Below the pieces are notes generated by a model, which worked only from the letters and a program-made list of their open reading frames with translations, ran no database searches and was not told where the DNA came from. Of a stretch of 64,000 nucleotides of DNA, positions 20,555 through 35,231 are shown piece by piece. The stretch covers positions 28,643-92,642 of IMG/VR virus record IMGVR_UViG_3300044846_004348; one strand, 5' to 3'. Each line of letters begins with the position of its first letter. Within the stretch, counting starts at the first letter, position 1. The position numbers were made by a program, and so were the translations under genes. The stretch comes from a virus.

Positions 20555-21205
20555 TTATACACCTAACCACCAACTTGTAGTTATTTTAAAAGACCCAGGA
20601 TTTCCTTGAGCCCCAGCTGGTCCTGTATTTCCTCCAGCAGTTTCTACAAAAACCCCATCAAAAAATACATAAGTTTTTGCATTTGAAGTGTTAAACCAAG
20701 CGTCACCATTTGTAGAAGTTTCTGGATCTGGTTGCGTTGTACTAGCAGTAAATTTACCTGCAGGTCCCGTAGGTCCAAGTGGTCCAGGAACTTCAGACTG
20801 CGCACCCGTTGGTCCTGTTGGTCCAACAACACCTCTAGGTCCCGTAGGTCCTTGCGGTCCAGTTACTTGTGAATCTAAACCTTGCGCACCTGTAGGTCCT
20901 TGTGAACCTTGCGGTCCAGTTGGTCCTTGCGGTCCAGTTGGACCTTGCGGACCTAAATCACCTGTCGGTCCAGTTGGTCCTGTTACTGTCGAATCTGGTC
21001 CTGTCGGTCCTACATCACCCTGCGGTCCTGTTGGTCCCGTATCACCTATTGGTCCTGTTGAGCCAGTTGGTCCAGCGGCACCTGTTGGTCCTATTGGAGC
21101 AGTTCTTTTTACTTCCCATTTGACGCCATCCCATATCCAAATATGACCATTAGCCTCGAACTCTTCATTGAGTTCTGGTGGTGATGGGAAATCGATGGCT
21201 GCCAC
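20555..21205 (-). CDS. Collagen-like tail protein, head type B
   Basis: A 216-residue protein. The first ~35 residues ([13 protein letters not shown], then [10 protein letters not shown]) form a short head shared with the 550- and 230-residue proteins nearby. A Gly-Pro-Thr/Gly-Pro-Gln stem of about 100 residues follows, then a GDAWFN...[10 protein letters not shown] module and a short final collagen stretch. There is no separate large tip. The start is GTG with a clear AAGGAGAT upstream. Probably a short fibre or a spacer subunit. Confidence 0.8.
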   Translation of the reverse strand: MAAIDFPSPPELNEEFEANGHIWIWDGVKWEVKRTAPIGPTGAAGPTGSTGPIGDTGPTGPQGDVGPTGPDSTVTGPTGPTGDLGPQGPTGPQGPTGPQGSQGPTGAQGLDSQVTGPQGPTGPRGVVGPTGPTGAQSEVPGPLGPTGPAGKFTASTTQPDPETSTNGDAWFNTSNAKTYVFFDGVFVETAGGNTGPAGAQGNPGSFKITTSWWLGV

Positions 21206-21277
21206 TTCGGCTTATCTCCTTAATCGGGTGGATTTTATTATCTTTAACTATTCTAGTGCAATTTTTAGTAAGTCAGA

Positions 21278-21430
21278 TTAATTTAATCCAGCATTTAATT
21301 TGTTTGTGTAGGCTTCAGCCCATAATTCTGCTGCTTCAGTAGACTCCCAAGGACCGCTGTGATCTATAACAGAGTCATTAAAAAGAACTTTACACATTGG
21401 TGGTGTTCCAACTATTTCATATGTGTACAT
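21278..21430 (-). CDS. Small hypothetical protein in the tail-fibre operon
   Basis: A 50-residue open frame beginning MYTYEIVGTPPMCKVLFND and ending KLNAGLN. It is preceded by a strong AAGGAGGTAAT ribosome-binding site, better than that of most neighbours, which makes real translation likely. It fills the space between the propeller gene upstream and the 216-residue collagen-like gene downstream. One cysteine, no membrane segment. No family recognised. Confidence 0.65.
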   Translation of the reverse strand: MYTYEIVGTPPMCKVLFNDSVIDHSGPWESTEAAELWAEAYTNKLNAGLN

Positions 21431-21439
21431 ATTACCTCC

Positions 21440-22363
21440 TTAGATTGAGTAAGCTATTTTTCCTGAATTACCGACAGCTAGACCTAATTCATTTGTTACG
21501 TATAAATCATTTATAGTACTAGAACCAAATGATGAAACTCTTTGATCCCACGAAATACCGTCGTATGATGTTGCTAGTTTTCCACTTGCTCCTGCTGCTA
21601 TATAAGCAGCATCTTGTTCTTGTGCCACTGCTATGGTTCTAATTGTTGACGATCCAAAACTCGTAAATGGAAATGCTATATCCCACGAAATACCATCGGT
21701 TGATATAGTTACTTTTCCTAACTCTCCTACTGCTACATATCTATTGTTTATGTTTGAAACAACGTCAAATATAGATTCTGTAGAAAATCCAGATGTTCTT
21801 AAAGTCCAACTTGTACCGTTAGTTGATGTTGCAAGTTTTCCGTCATAACCAACTGCAATTATTAAATTATCGTTAGCAAAAACTTTATTTGTATATGTGG
21901 TTCCTAGTGGAGGAGTTCTAAGAGTCCAAGATATTCCATCTGGTGATGTTCCTAGTTTTCCATCGGAAGCGACTGCTATCCAAAGATTTGCTGAAGATGA
22001 GTATGTTACAGATGTTATTGCAGCTGAACCAAATCCAGATGCTCTCTGTGTCCAATTTATTCCATTAGTAGATGTTGCAAGTTTTCCTGAACTTCCAGTA
22101 GCTACATACAGTTCCTGACCAGCATCATAAGCAATTGAAAATATTTTGCTTGTACCAAAAGAAGAAGTTCTTATAGTCCATGTTAAAAAATCTATAGATG
22201 TTGCAAGTTTCCCTGAGTCTCCTACGGCAACATATTTATCTCCGCTATAAATAATTGAATTTATGTTCGATACATTAAAAGAAGTATCTCCAGTTTGAGT
22301 CCACGATACTGGTGCAAATGGTATAAATAAGGTTGAATTAAATGCATGGGTTACTGTAAACAT
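21440..22363 (-). CDS. Seven-bladed beta-propeller tail protein
   Basis: A 307-residue protein composed of repeats of about 43 residues. Each repeat ends in a strand such as GKLATSTNGINWTQR, with variants GKLGTSPDGISWTLR and GKVTISTDGISWD. Six full copies plus a final GKIAYSI that would pair with the N-terminal SWTQTG strand indicate a closed seven-bladed propeller. The S-x-D/N-G-x-x-W pattern is the Asp-box or BNR pattern found in sialidases and related propellers. No catalytic residues are evident, so a binding role is more likely than hydrolysis. It lies in the adhesin operon. Confidence 0.8.
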   Translation of the reverse strand: MFTVTHAFNSTLFIPFAPVSWTQTGDTSFNVSNINSIIYSGDKYVAVGDSGKLATSIDFLTWTIRTSSFGTSKIFSIAYDAGQELYVATGSSGKLATSTNGINWTQRASGFGSAAITSVTYSSSANLWIAVASDGKLGTSPDGISWTLRTPPLGTTYTNKVFANDNLIIAVGYDGKLATSTNGTSWTLRTSGFSTESIFDVVSNINNRYVAVGELGKVTISTDGISWDIAFPFTSFGSSTIRTIAVAQEQDAAYIAAGASGKLATSYDGISWDQRVSSFGSSTINDLYVTNELGLAVGNSGKIAYSI

Positions 22364-22366
22364 TAT

Positions 22367-24019
22367 TTATACTACTAAGTTTCCACTTAGTAACCATGTG
22401 TTTGATGAAAGTTTAATTAAAGAGGCTACAGCGTGTTGGGCTTTAGTTTTTAATCTTGTTCCTTCAGATCTTACAGTTACTCCTGCTGCTCCAGTAAATG
22501 TAATCTGTCCTAATCCATTTTGACTAACTAAAATTTGAGTGCCCACTGGAAAACTGTACGTTGAGTCGGCTGGAATTGTTAGAGTTACTGCAGTACTTTT
22601 AGCTATTTGAACTAATTTACCTATATCTACTGCACTCAATATGTAGTTTTCAGTAGCTATAGAAAATTCTAAGTTATAAAAAGGAGGTCCAGGCACTGTA
22701 CTTGCTGCACCAGTTGGTCCTGTTGGTCCTTGCGCACCTGTAGGACCCGTAACATTTGAAGCAGCACCTTGCGGTCCCGAAGGTCCTGTAGGTCCTGTTG
22801 ACCCCGTAGGTCCTGTTACAGTTGATGCAGGTCCCGTTGCACCCGTTGGTCCTGTAGGTCCTACTGATCCAGTAATACCAAATTTCCAACTAGAAAATGT
22901 TCCAGATCCATTCACTATATCTACGTTTACTAAAATATCTAAAGAACTTATAGTTAAAATAGTTCCTTCAACGTAAATAGTTGGGGAACCAACGACAAAT
23001 ACTCTTACTCTATTTCCTACAGCATAAGCTCGTATAGAGTTAACTGTAAATAATAAGTTTCCTAAAGACATAGTTCTAGATGTACTAGAAGTGGTGTTGT
23101 CGTAGTCACTTCCTGTTAATCCTGTTGCACCAGTTGGTCCCGTGGGTCCTTGTGCACCCGTTGGTCCTGGAGTAGTTGATGCCGCACCAGTCGGTCCCGT
23201 AGGTCCAGTTGTACCTCTAAGACCTGTCTCTCCTTGTGAGCCTGTAGCACCAGTCGGACCTGTTGCACCTGTAGGTCCAGTTGGTCCACCTGAAGGTCCC
23301 GTAGGTCCTGTTACACCTGTTGCACCCGTAGGTCCTGTAATACTTGCACCAGTAGGTCCTTGTGGTCCTGAAGGTCCAATAAATCCTCTAGGTCCCGTAG
23401 GTCCTTGCGGTCCTTGTGATCCAGTAGCACCCGTAGGTCCTAAAGGTCCTGTCTCTCCTATATCTCCAGTATCACCTTTATCACCCTTTGGTCCAGTTGA
23501 CCCTCTCTCACCTGTTATACCTATTAATCCTTGCGGTCCTGTAGGTCCTTGCGGTCCAGTTGGTCCCGTTGGTCCAGTTACTGTATTTCCTTGAGGTCCT
23601 GTTTGACCTCTTGCACCTGTAGGACCTGTTTGACCTATCGGACCAGTTGGTCCTGTTACAGTTGAATTAGCACCTTGAGGTCCAGTCGGACCAGTTGGTC
23701 CTGGTAATCCTGTGTTGCTAGAAGCAGATTCAACCCAAAAACCGTCATAATAAACATAAATTTGACCTGTTTCAGCATTGAACCAAGCATCACCTAAATC
23801 TGGAGATGCTGGAGGAGTTGCTGAGGATGTACTAAAATTACCTGTTGGTCCTGTAGGACCCGTAACATTTGAAGCAGAACCTTGTGCACCTGTTGGACCA
23901 GTAGGTCCTACTACTTCAGAAACTACAAGTTGCCATGCAACGCCATCCCATTCCCATGTGTTTATTCCTGAAGTAAATTGTTGTGCTACTGATGGTGTAT
24001 CTGGAAAATTAATTGCCAT
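22367..24019 (-). CDS. Collagen-like tail protein, head type B, tip type 1
   Basis: A 550-residue protein. It has the short type B head ([23 protein letters not shown]), a GDAWFN...[10 protein letters not shown] module, a long collagen-like stem rich in Gly-Pro-Thr and Gly-Pro-Gln, an inserted globular segment of about 70 residues, a second stem, and a C-terminal tip ([26 protein letters not shown]) paralogous to that of the 646-residue protein. It pairs a head type and a tip type that occur in different combinations in the neighbouring genes. Four bases separate it from the propeller gene. Confidence 0.85.
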   Translation of the reverse strand: MAINFPDTPSVAQQFTSGINTWEWDGVAWQLVVSEVVGPTGPTGAQGSASNVTGPTGPTGNFSTSSATPPASPDLGDAWFNAETGQIYVYYDGFWVESASSNTGLPGPTGPTGPQGANSTVTGPTGPIGQTGPTGARGQTGPQGNTVTGPTGPTGPQGPTGPQGLIGITGERGSTGPKGDKGDTGDIGETGPLGPTGATGSQGPQGPTGPRGFIGPSGPQGPTGASITGPTGATGVTGPTGPSGGPTGPTGATGPTGATGSQGETGLRGTTGPTGPTGAASTTPGPTGAQGPTGPTGATGLTGSDYDNTTSSTSRTMSLGNLLFTVNSIRAYAVGNRVRVFVVGSPTIYVEGTILTISSLDILVNVDIVNGSGTFSSWKFGITGSVGPTGPTGATGPASTVTGPTGSTGPTGPSGPQGAASNVTGPTGAQGPTGPTGAASTVPGPPFYNLEFSIATENYILSAVDIGKLVQIAKSTAVTLTIPADSTYSFPVGTQILVSQNGLGQITFTGAAGVTVRSEGTRLKTKAQHAVASLIKLSSNTWLLSGNLVV

Positions 24020-24022
24020 TTA

Positions 24023-24715
24023 CTATACCGTCGCTTCGTATTGAAAATGGATAAGAATTCTATCACTGCTACTAAATAAAAATGGTGTATCAAAAGCTAC
24101 TGGGAAACCTTCGTCATAAGAAGAAGATTGTCCATGAACCCACATCTCGACTCTACTATCATTATTTTCATTAAAAATTGCTGTACCAAAGTATGTTAAA
24201 CCTGGACCCTCGTCTCTAATAACTACTTGACCCATTGGCTGATAGTTTTCTGCAATACCTGTTGCTGGTAGAGAGAAAAAATATTTACCAGTTCCTCTAT
24301 TGAATCCAACAGTTCCAGCAACCATTCTTATTTCACCAACAATAGTTGCACCTAAAGCGACATACCTTCCTGTAATACTTCCATTTCCTATTGCTGGCTG
24401 TGTAGCACCACTTGAAGTCCATGTTGGTGTGTAAGTAGTCCATGCAGTAAAACCAAAAGTACCTGCAGGTCCAGTTGCACCTGTTGGTCCCGTTACTGTA
24501 CTTGCAGGTCCTGTCGGTCCAGTAGGTCCAAACGGTCCTGTAGGTCCTGTTGAACCAATTGCTGTTGAATCTAAACCTGGGGCACCAGTTGGTCCTGTTG
24601 GTCCAACGGCGCTAGTACGAACTAGACGCCATGCGGTTCCATTCCAAATATAAGTTTGAGTACCAAAGGTGTAAGTATCATTTACTGTAGGTGTACTTGG
24701 AAAATCAATAGGCAT
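24023..24715 (-). CDS. Collagen-like tail protein, head type B, tip type 2
   Basis: A 230-residue protein with a type B head ([23 protein letters not shown]), a short stem of about 45 residues and a C-terminal beta domain ([26 protein letters not shown]). The tip is recognisably similar to the C-terminal domain of the 1522-residue protein upstream, which has the same YTPLWT and [10 protein letters not shown] strands. A strong AAGGAGG sits upstream of the ATG. It reads as a minimal head-stem-tip adhesin. Confidence 0.82.
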   Translation of the reverse strand: MPIDFPSTPTVNDTYTFGTQTYIWNGTAWRLVRTSAVGPTGPTGAPGLDSTAIGSTGPTGPFGPTGPTGPASTVTGPTGATGPAGTFGFTAWTTYTPTWTSSGATQPAIGNGSITGRYVALGATIVGEIRMVAGTVGFNRGTGKYFFSLPATGIAENYQPMGQVVIRDEGPGLTYFGTAIFNENNDSRVEMWVHGQSSSYDEGFPVAFDTPFLFSSSDRILIHFQYEATV

Positions 24716-24760
24716 TACTTACCTCCTTTGTTTGTGTATTTAAATTCTATACTTAGTTTG

Positions 24761-29329
<4,569 letters not shown>

Positions 29330-29448
29330 TTACACTCCATAAAAATTAAATGAGAAAACAACTGAGGTGCAATCAGTTTTCTCGACCATCTATATATTAC
29401 AGGTGTTTCTATACCTATTATTTGGATTAAGTACACATTTTTGTGTAG

Positions 29449-30654
29449 CTATCTAACCGTTCCGATAATACTTATGTCTTTTCTAGGGTCGTGACCAGAG
29501 CCTATTACCATACTTAATACCCCTGGAGGTGATTCTAAACCACTTTTTTCACGAAACCAGGAGGACCCAGGATCGGTGGTCGGGGCCTGCACCCAAAAAC
29601 GAGATCCAATATCCATACTTTTAAAATTATGATAATGCCCAGAAATCCACACGTCGCAACCCCCGATTGGAGTTTGTCCCGCTGCTTGTCCTGATAAGTA
29701 CTTAAGAACGTCTCTTCCTGCTTGATGACCATGAAAAATGCCTAACATTGTTCCACAAATATTTACTGAAACAGTGTTTGTGTCTTTTGCTGGAAATCTA
29801 AACTCTACATGAGATAAATTTTCGTTTTCTGCGCAAGCATCTTGTACAGCACTAGCAATCTCAACATTCCATCCATCTGATGGGTCAGCCGTTACTTGGC
29901 GAGTAGATTCGTCGTGATTTCCATTAACTACTGGGACAATTAAATTTTCACACAGTGGTGCAAATGCTTTGATTTGTGCTAGTAAAAGTCTTCTGGCAAC
30001 TCTAGTTTGCTCGGTGATGCCTAAATCTGATGCTGCTTGTCCTTGAAGTCTTCCGTGTTGAGAAACATTTCCTTCTACGTGATCCCCAGGAAGAGCCAGA
30101 ACTATCGTCCCAATTTTTCTTCCAATTTTTCTTAATTCTTGAAGTCTGTGTATTCCACCTTCTGTAGTTTCTAAAATTCTTTTTACAGATCCAGCTGTTC
30201 CATCGTCTCCAGATTTTTTACCAATTTGTTGATCGCTGGGGGCAAATATGTATGCTAACTCTCCAGTTTCTTGTTTTTGTCCTTTTGAAGGTTTCCATTT
30301 TTTAATTTCATCTACTAAAGCCTCTACATCTAAATCAGAAGATTCTCTATTTACTAACGGTATTAAATTTAATCTGTAGGCTTCTAACCACTCGCCATCA
30401 AATTTTTGCCACCTTGATCTTCTAACAGATGTGACGCACCATGTGTTTGGATCTAAGTCAAACTCTTTAAGTAGTTGTTCGGAGTCTGGAGTCTGTCCTG
30501 CTGGTCTTGGGGTTGATACTAAAAATCCACCGCTATCATCTATTTCCATTCTTGGCTTCCAAGATTCTGGGGTGTTGCTTGCTTTTGTGTCAGAGACGCT
30601 TGGACCTGGACTAACTAAAGCGTAAAATTTTTCTGTAAGAGTTTCGTCAGACAT
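29449..30654 (-). CDS. Calcineurin-like metallophosphoesterase
   Basis: A 401-residue protein. The C-terminal two thirds carry the metallophosphoesterase motifs: SDQQIGKK near 140-147 in the place of the D-x-H strand, GDHVEG at 190-195, GNHDE at 245-249, HGH at 308-310 and GHYH at 339-342. These residues bind two metal ions and cut phosphoester bonds in DNA, RNA or nucleotides. The first ~130 residues have a separate, unrecognised domain. The D-x-H motif is altered to D-x-Q, a known variation. Phage relatives are often annotated as SbcD-like nucleases, but substrate here is unknown. Its start overlaps the next gene's stop by 8 bases. Confidence 0.85.
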   Translation of the reverse strand: MSDETLTEKFYALVSPGPSVSDTKASNTPESWKPRMEIDDSGGFLVSTPRPAGQTPDSEQLLKEFDLDPNTWCVTSVRRSRWQKFDGEWLEAYRLNLIPLVNRESSDLDVEALVDEIKKWKPSKGQKQETGELAYIFAPSDQQIGKKSGDDGTAGSVKRILETTEGGIHRLQELRKIGRKIGTIVLALPGDHVEGNVSQHGRLQGQAASDLGITEQTRVARRLLLAQIKAFAPLCENLIVPVVNGNHDESTRQVTADPSDGWNVEIASAVQDACAENENLSHVEFRFPAKDTNTVSVNICGTMLGIFHGHQAGRDVLKYLSGQAAGQTPIGGCDVWISGHYHNFKSMDIGSRFWVQAPTTDPGSSWFREKSGLESPPGVLSMVIGSGHDPRKDISIIGTVR

Positions 30655-30940
30655 TAATTTCCTCTGAGTGTGTAGATCTTGTGGATTTACCTACAAAGCA
30701 TCTGCATTGTTTTCTTCTATGTAGGGCGATAGACGCATAGGCTATGTCATACCCCTCGCTTAAAAGAACATTTTGAATTTGTCTATTTGAGATTCTTCGA
30801 GAATCTGATGTTTTAACGGCTAGAACTGCCTCTAATGCTTTTACATCTTTATCTGGCATATCTTTTAATATTTTTGCAATTCCGCAAGGTAAGCCTGATT
30901 CTGATGGAGCAATGTCAGAAAATCTATCTGAAAGACTCAT
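30647..30940 (-). CDS. Putative helix-turn-helix DNA-binding protein
   Basis: A 97-residue protein. Residues about 52-80 (RRISNRQIQNVLLSEGYDI then AYASIALHRRKQCRC) look like a helix-turn-helix with a conserved basic R-x-x-x-C-R-C ending, a pattern I know from small actinophage proteins encoded near packaging or replication genes. It could be a regulator or a packaging accessory; the sequence does not decide. It overlaps the phosphoesterase gene by 8 bases and is the first gene of that pair. Confidence 0.65.
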   Translation of the reverse strand: MSLSDRFSDIAPSESGLPCGIAKILKDMPDKDVKALEAVLAVKTSDSRRISNRQIQNVLLSEGYDIAYASIALHRRKQCRCFVGKSTRSTHSEEINV

Positions 30941-31102
30941 TGAAAGATCCTCTCTACTGTTGTAGTAATGTTTGTTATCTCTCAGTTAACAAATTTAACA
31001 GAAGTAAGTCAATAAGTCCCTTATTCAGTAGATTTTGAGTACAGCGTGTCGGAACTGTTTTGGAAAGAGAAAATGCTCTAAAACTCGACTTATTTGGTCA
31101 GA

Positions 31103-31468
31103 TTATGCTGATTTATTGGATTTAGTTTTTTTAACTTTTGCGGTTTCTTTCTTTATAATGTGTGTCACTAATAAATCTTTTAGCTCTAGATTCTCTGACT
31201 TAATGTGCTTAAGAGTGTTTTCAATTTCATTTACTTTTCTAGCTACATCTGGAAGACTTAGGCCTCCATTAGCGCTTGGGTGTATTGGGGCAGTTGCTTC
31301 ACCAATTTCCTCTTTTATTACGCTTCTAAGTTGTCTCATCCACCATCTCGAGAACCCTCTAGCAACAGTATAAAAAGTTATAATAAAAACTAAGATTGCC
31401 GTGGCATCACCAATGTCAAAACCTACTGTGCCAGGTTCCCACCAAGTGTTGCTTATAATAAAATCCAC
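31103..31468 (-). CDS. Membrane-anchored coiled-coil protein
   Basis: A 121-residue protein starting at GTG. One transmembrane segment (about residues 18-38, IGDATAILVFIITFYTVA) is followed by a basic patch, the motif SANGGLSLPDV at about 66-76, and a helical region likely to form a coiled coil ending in a Lys-rich tail. This N-terminal anchor with an NGG-S-L motif is seen in small actinophage membrane proteins of the DUF2746 type, some near lysis genes. Assignment to that family is tentative. A role in lysis or membrane anchoring is possible. Confidence 0.6.
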   Translation of the reverse strand: MDFIISNTWWEPGTVGFDIGDATAILVFIITFYTVARGFSRWWMRQLRSVIKEEIGEATAPIHPSANGGLSLPDVARKVNEIENTLKHIKSENLELKDLLVTHIIKKETAKVKKTKSNKSA

Positions 31469-31629
31469 TTAATACCAATCTTGACTATAAATAACTAATA
31501 TCTATAAAATATACCATGAAACACGCGACTCGCTTATACGACTCTAGTTCTTGTAAATGAGCTTTAGTTTGTATACTCTTAATTCTTAACATACTGAATA
31601 AACTAAACAAAATGACAAAGAGGGTCTAA

Positions 31630-31851
31630 GTGTTTGACACGCAAAAGAGGGTTAGTGCAAGGGCAATAGCTCTTCATTATGGTTTACCTCAAAATGTGGT
31701 TTATAGAGCAATTAGCTCAGGAGAACTTCCAGCGGCTTCAATAAAAACTAAAAACAAAACAAGAGCATATATTCTTCCGCAAGATGCAGAAGTTTGGTTT
31801 AACTCTTTACTAGAAAACAAAAATTTTAAATCTTTAATGGAGACAAAATGA
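31630..31851 (+). CDS. Excisionase-type helix-turn-helix protein
   Basis: A 73-residue protein beginning with GTG. Residues 8-50 (VSARAIALHYGLPQNVVYRA, then GELPAASIK and RAYILPQDAEVWF) match the winged-helix arrangement of excisionase or MerR-like helix_turn_helix_17 domains. It overlaps the primase-helicase start by 4 bases, so it is probably its co-transcribed regulator or an origin-binding partner rather than a true excisionase. It starts the rightward operon opposite the leftward gene ending the previous block. Confidence 0.78.
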   Translation: MFDTQKRVSARAIALHYGLPQNVVYRAISSGELPAASIKTKNKTRAYILPQDAEVWFNSLLENKNFKSLMETK

Positions 31852-34511
31852 GTAACCATAAAGATGCAAATGGAAGACTAGCTAGTGCTGCTACTTGGTA
31901 TGCAAACATAGATTGGAAAATTCTTCCGTGCTACGGAATTATTGATGGCAGATGTACTTGTAGTCAGCCTCACGCTGAGCCAAAAGATATGGGAAAGCAT
32001 CCAAGTATTGACCAGTGGAATACACGAGCCACGTCTGATGTAAATCAAATATCAAATTGGTGGAACTCTAATCCAGAAAATAATATTGGTGTTTACTGTG
32101 CTCCTAGCGGTTTTTTTGTAATCGACATTGACCCTAGATCTGGTGGCGTTGAATCTTTTGACAAATTTGAATCTTATGTAGATGGTGCACTTCCTCCAAC
32201 AGTAGAAGCCTTTACTGGTGAATACAACGTTCAAGGAAAAATTGTTAGAGGTAGACATCTTTTCTATAAGTGTGATCCAACAGAAGAGTTAGTTGGAAAC
32301 TTAATTAAAGCTGGATTTAAAGGCGTAGATATTAAACATAATGGATATGTTCTTATCTCTCCTTCTCGTCATTTTTCTGGGAATTGCTACGACTGGAAGA
32401 GTGGTCATGCCCCTTGGGAAATTGAAATGGCAGAGGCCCCAGAAGAACTTCTATCTGTAATCAGAAAACGTTCAAGAAAAATTGGTAGTAGAACTTCTTT
32501 AGGTACCACCGATTGGGACGAAATATTTGGAGATCTTGATTACGAAAAAGATCGAGTAGATATTGAAAGAATGATGAAAGAGGGTATAGATGAAGGCTCT
32601 CGTGCTGTAGATATTTACAAGTTAACTTGTGCTCTTGCTAATAAATATGGAGTAGAAGATGATCTAAAGAAAAAAGCTATTGAAGTTTTAATGATGGAGT
32701 TTAATCACACTAAAGTTAGACCTCCTCTTCCATTAGAAGGAACTAACGGTTTACTTCACCATGTCCGTAGAGCAATAGATTTTGTTTCTGCTAATCCAAT
32801 AATTGGAAAAATTGCACCTAAAACTCTTGAGTGGTTACAAACTACTGGAAGAAAAATATCTGAAAATTCAGGAACTGAAACTAAAACTGTAGAAAGATCT
32901 CTACAACCTTTAACTGGTGTAGTTAGACCTCAGATAGTAACAACTAATGCTGCTCTACCAGGAACTATTGCTGGGTCAATTGCTGAGTCTATTGAAAATG
33001 GTGACTCTATTTCATTTGCAACTTCTCTACATAACATGGATGTTCCTTTAGATCCAGATGCTGTATCTGAAAATGACGGTGGAGAAATAGGTGGTCGTTC
33101 TATGACAGACACTGGTAATGGTCGTAGATTGATAGATACCTTTGGTCAAATTATTCGTTACTCGGAAGGTTTGGGTTGGTTTCAATGGGATGGAACTTGT
33201 TGGTTACCAGACAAGGAAGCACTTGGAGTTCAAGAACTAGCAAAAAACTTAGCGTCAATAATTAGTCAAGAAACTAAAAATTACGAAAGTAATACCGATA
33301 AGCAAATGGAAATTATAAAATTTGCACACTCTTCTAAATCAAATGCAAGAATTGACGCTTCAATTAAAAGTGCTAACTCTGATCCAAGAATTATGGTTCC
33401 AGTTGAAAAGTGGGATTCTGATGAGAATTTGATAGGTGTTGCAAACGGAGTTATAGATTTAAAAACTGGAGAACTTCTAAAAGGTCGTCCAGATTTGTAC
33501 ATCAGCAAAAGAGCTCCAGTTTCTTACAGCCCAGGTATAAGAAATATTAGGTGGGAACAATTTATTGATTTTGCTACTGGAGGAGATAAAGAACTTCAAG
33601 ACTGGATCCAACGCGCTGCTGGTTATACATTAACTGGCTCTCGCAAGTACGACGTTATGTTTTTAGTTTATGGCCCTGCTGGCTCTGGTAAAAATACATT
33701 AGTTGAAGCAATAGTTAAAGCTTTAGGTACAGATCAATATGCTTTTCCTTTTGATTCAACAATTTTGGCTCAGGGAGACGGTAAAGCAAATAGTTCTGAT
33801 TTATACCATTGGGCAGAACTTCGTGGTAAAAGAATGATTTGGGTCGACGAATTACCTGATTCAGAAAGACTCAAAGAAAACTCTGTTAAAAAATTAACTG
33901 GTTCATCTGAAATTTCTGCTCGTTCTCCTGGTGGTAGACCTTTCAGTTTTTCTTCTAGAGCAAAGCTTTGGATTACAACTAACCACAGACCAATTATCAA
34001 TGATGATGCTATGTGGCGTCGTATTAGAGCAATACCTTTAACAAAGGTGCCAGAAACATCTGACCCTGATCTAAAAGAATATATTTTTAGTCCAGAGGGT
34101 GCTTTGCCAGCAGTCCTTGCTTGGGCTGTTGAAGGTGCTGTAAAAATTCTTAGTTCAAGTTCTAGAGATGCTTTAGGAATGTGTACTGCTGTTAAAGAAG
34201 CATCAGAAATGTATCGTAAAACTGAAGACAGAATTGGTATGTTCCTTGATGAGGAAACTAATGCTGTTGATGGAGCAGTAGTTAGTATTAAAGAACTTTA
34301 TGGTACTTACCAAATTTGGAGTGATTCTCGTGGTGAGAGGGCTATGACACAAATTGCTTTCGACAAAAAACTTCGTGAAAGAGGTTTTGACGTTGTAGGA
34401 AATGGTAGTCAAGCAATTATAAATAACCTTTCTCAAAAGCCAAGGGCAGTTAGAAGTCCTGAAGAAAACTGGTCTCATCTAACAAGAAGTGCTTCATTTA
34501 ACAAATACTAA
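31848..34511 (+). CDS. Primase-polymerase/D5-type helicase fusion protein
   Basis: An 887-residue replication protein. The N-terminal region has the bifunctional primase-polymerase pattern: GVYCAPSGFFVIDID with the catalytic D-x-D at about 93-95, and a later GRHLFYK strand. After a linker (about 200-400) comes a D5-type N-terminal domain and a superfamily 3 helicase with Walker A GPAGSGKNT at 609-617 and Walker B WVDE at 665-668, then an arginine-finger region (SRAKLWITTNHRP). This is the P4-alpha/D5 architecture that unwinds DNA and primes synthesis at an origin. No DNA polymerase gene is in the window, so it probably works with a polymerase encoded elsewhere. Confidence 0.93.
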   Translation: MSNHKDANGRLASAATWYANIDWKILPCYGIIDGRCTCSQPHAEPKDMGKHPSIDQWNTRATSDVNQISNWWNSNPENNIGVYCAPSGFFVIDIDPRSGGVESFDKFESYVDGALPPTVEAFTGEYNVQGKIVRGRHLFYKCDPTEELVGNLIKAGFKGVDIKHNGYVLISPSRHFSGNCYDWKSGHAPWEIEMAEAPEELLSVIRKRSRKIGSRTSLGTTDWDEIFGDLDYEKDRVDIERMMKEGIDEGSRAVDIYKLTCALANKYGVEDDLKKKAIEVLMMEFNHTKVRPPLPLEGTNGLLHHVRRAIDFVSANPIIGKIAPKTLEWLQTTGRKISENSGTETKTVERSLQPLTGVVRPQIVTTNAALPGTIAGSIAESIENGDSISFATSLHNMDVPLDPDAVSENDGGEIGGRSMTDTGNGRRLIDTFGQIIRYSEGLGWFQWDGTCWLPDKEALGVQELAKNLASIISQETKNYESNTDKQMEIIKFAHSSKSNARIDASIKSANSDPRIMVPVEKWDSDENLIGVANGVIDLKTGELLKGRPDLYISKRAPVSYSPGIRNIRWEQFIDFATGGDKELQDWIQRAAGYTLTGSRKYDVMFLVYGPAGSGKNTLVEAIVKALGTDQYAFPFDSTILAQGDGKANSSDLYHWAELRGKRMIWVDELPDSERLKENSVKKLTGSSEISARSPGGRPFSFSSRAKLWITTNHRPIINDDAMWRRIRAIPLTKVPETSDPDLKEYIFSPEGALPAVLAWAVEGAVKILSSSSRDALGMCTAVKEASEMYRKTEDRIGMFLDEETNAVDGAVVSIKELYGTYQIWSDSRGERAMTQIAFDKKLRERGFDVVGNGSQAIINNLSQKPRAVRSPEENWSHLTRSASFNKY

Positions 34512-34571
34512 AAATCACCTCTTAAAAAATAAGGTATTTTATAGGTATCTAATTTTTAAGGAAGGTAATAA

Positions 34572-35231
34572 ATGGTCTGGCCTGTACCAAAAAACTATAA
34601 AATCACGACTGCTTTTGCAAAACCAGGAAAAATGTGGACAACAGGACGCCACGAAGGAGTAGATTTTGCTGCTCCAGTTGGAACTCCTGTTTATGCTGCT
34701 GGAGATGGCAAAGTAATTGGAACTGGTATTTGGGGAAGTGCTTACGGAAGTAAGTCTCTTGTAATTCAACACGGAAAACTTTATGTTATGTACGCTCATA
34801 TGAGCGAGTTATTTGTTAAAAAAGGTGACACCGTTAAAGGTGGACAAGAAGTTGGAAAAGTTGGTAAAGAAGGAAATGTTACGGGTCCTCATCTTCACTT
34901 AGAGGCTCAAGCAAAACCAACTTGGACTCGTGGTGGTGGAATTGATCCAGCAGAACTTCTTGCAAGTGGCGGAGGTTCGGCTCCAGTTGCCGCTGCTCCA
35001 GTTGCCGCTGCTCCAGTTGCAAATCCAAAAGCATACCCTGGTAATCCAGTAAAACTTGGAGATAAGGGTCCTCACATTGCTGAACTACGTAAAGCATTGG
35101 GTCTTAGTGCTGGTACTACTTATGATGCTAAAGCTGTCGAGGCTGTTAAAAAAATTCAAGCAGCAAATAAAGCTTTGGGTACTCCAGATGGAGTTATTGG
35201 TCCAAAGAGTTGGAAAGCAATCGTAAAATAA
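34572..35231 (+). CDS. Endolysin: M23 peptidase with peptidoglycan-binding domain
   Basis: A 219-residue protein without signal peptide. The N-terminal M23 domain has zinc ligands His27 and Asp31 (HEGVD) and His109 (PHLHL), with His76 and His107 as likely catalytic residues. A linker of Ala-Pro-Val repeats (SAPVAAAPVAAAPVA) at 136-150 leads to a peptidoglycan-binding domain from about 158 (VKLGDKGPHIAELRKALG). M23 enzymes are endopeptidases that cut peptide crosslinks. The lack of a signal peptide fits holin-dependent release; the holin candidate is far away at 61471. The AAGGAAGG upstream is a good ribosome-binding site. Terminase large subunit converges on it with no spacer. Confidence 0.92.
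   Translation: MVWPVPKNYKITTAFAKPGKMWTTGRHEGVDFAAPVGTPVYAAGDGKVIGTGIWGSAYGSKSLVIQHGKLYVMYAHMSELFVKKGDTVKGGQEVGKVGKEGNVTGPHLHLEAQAKPTWTRGGGIDPAELLASGGGSAPVAAAPVAAAPVANPKAYPGNPVKLGDKGPHIAELRKALGLSAGTTYDAKAVEAVKKIQAANKALGTPDGVIGPKSWKAIVK

Noticed and set aside
23142-23594. Long Pro-Val-Gly-rich frame on the plus strand within the fibre locus
   Set aside because: It is the antisense reading of Gly-Pro-Thr codons of the 550-residue protein. Similar false frames occur at 20688-21146, 25584-26111, 27597-28048 and elsewhere along the collagen genes.
31035-31373. Plus-strand frame with Cys motifs near 31.1 kb
   Set aside because: It is antisense to the membrane-anchored gene at 31103-31468, which has a transmembrane segment and a sensible coiled coil.
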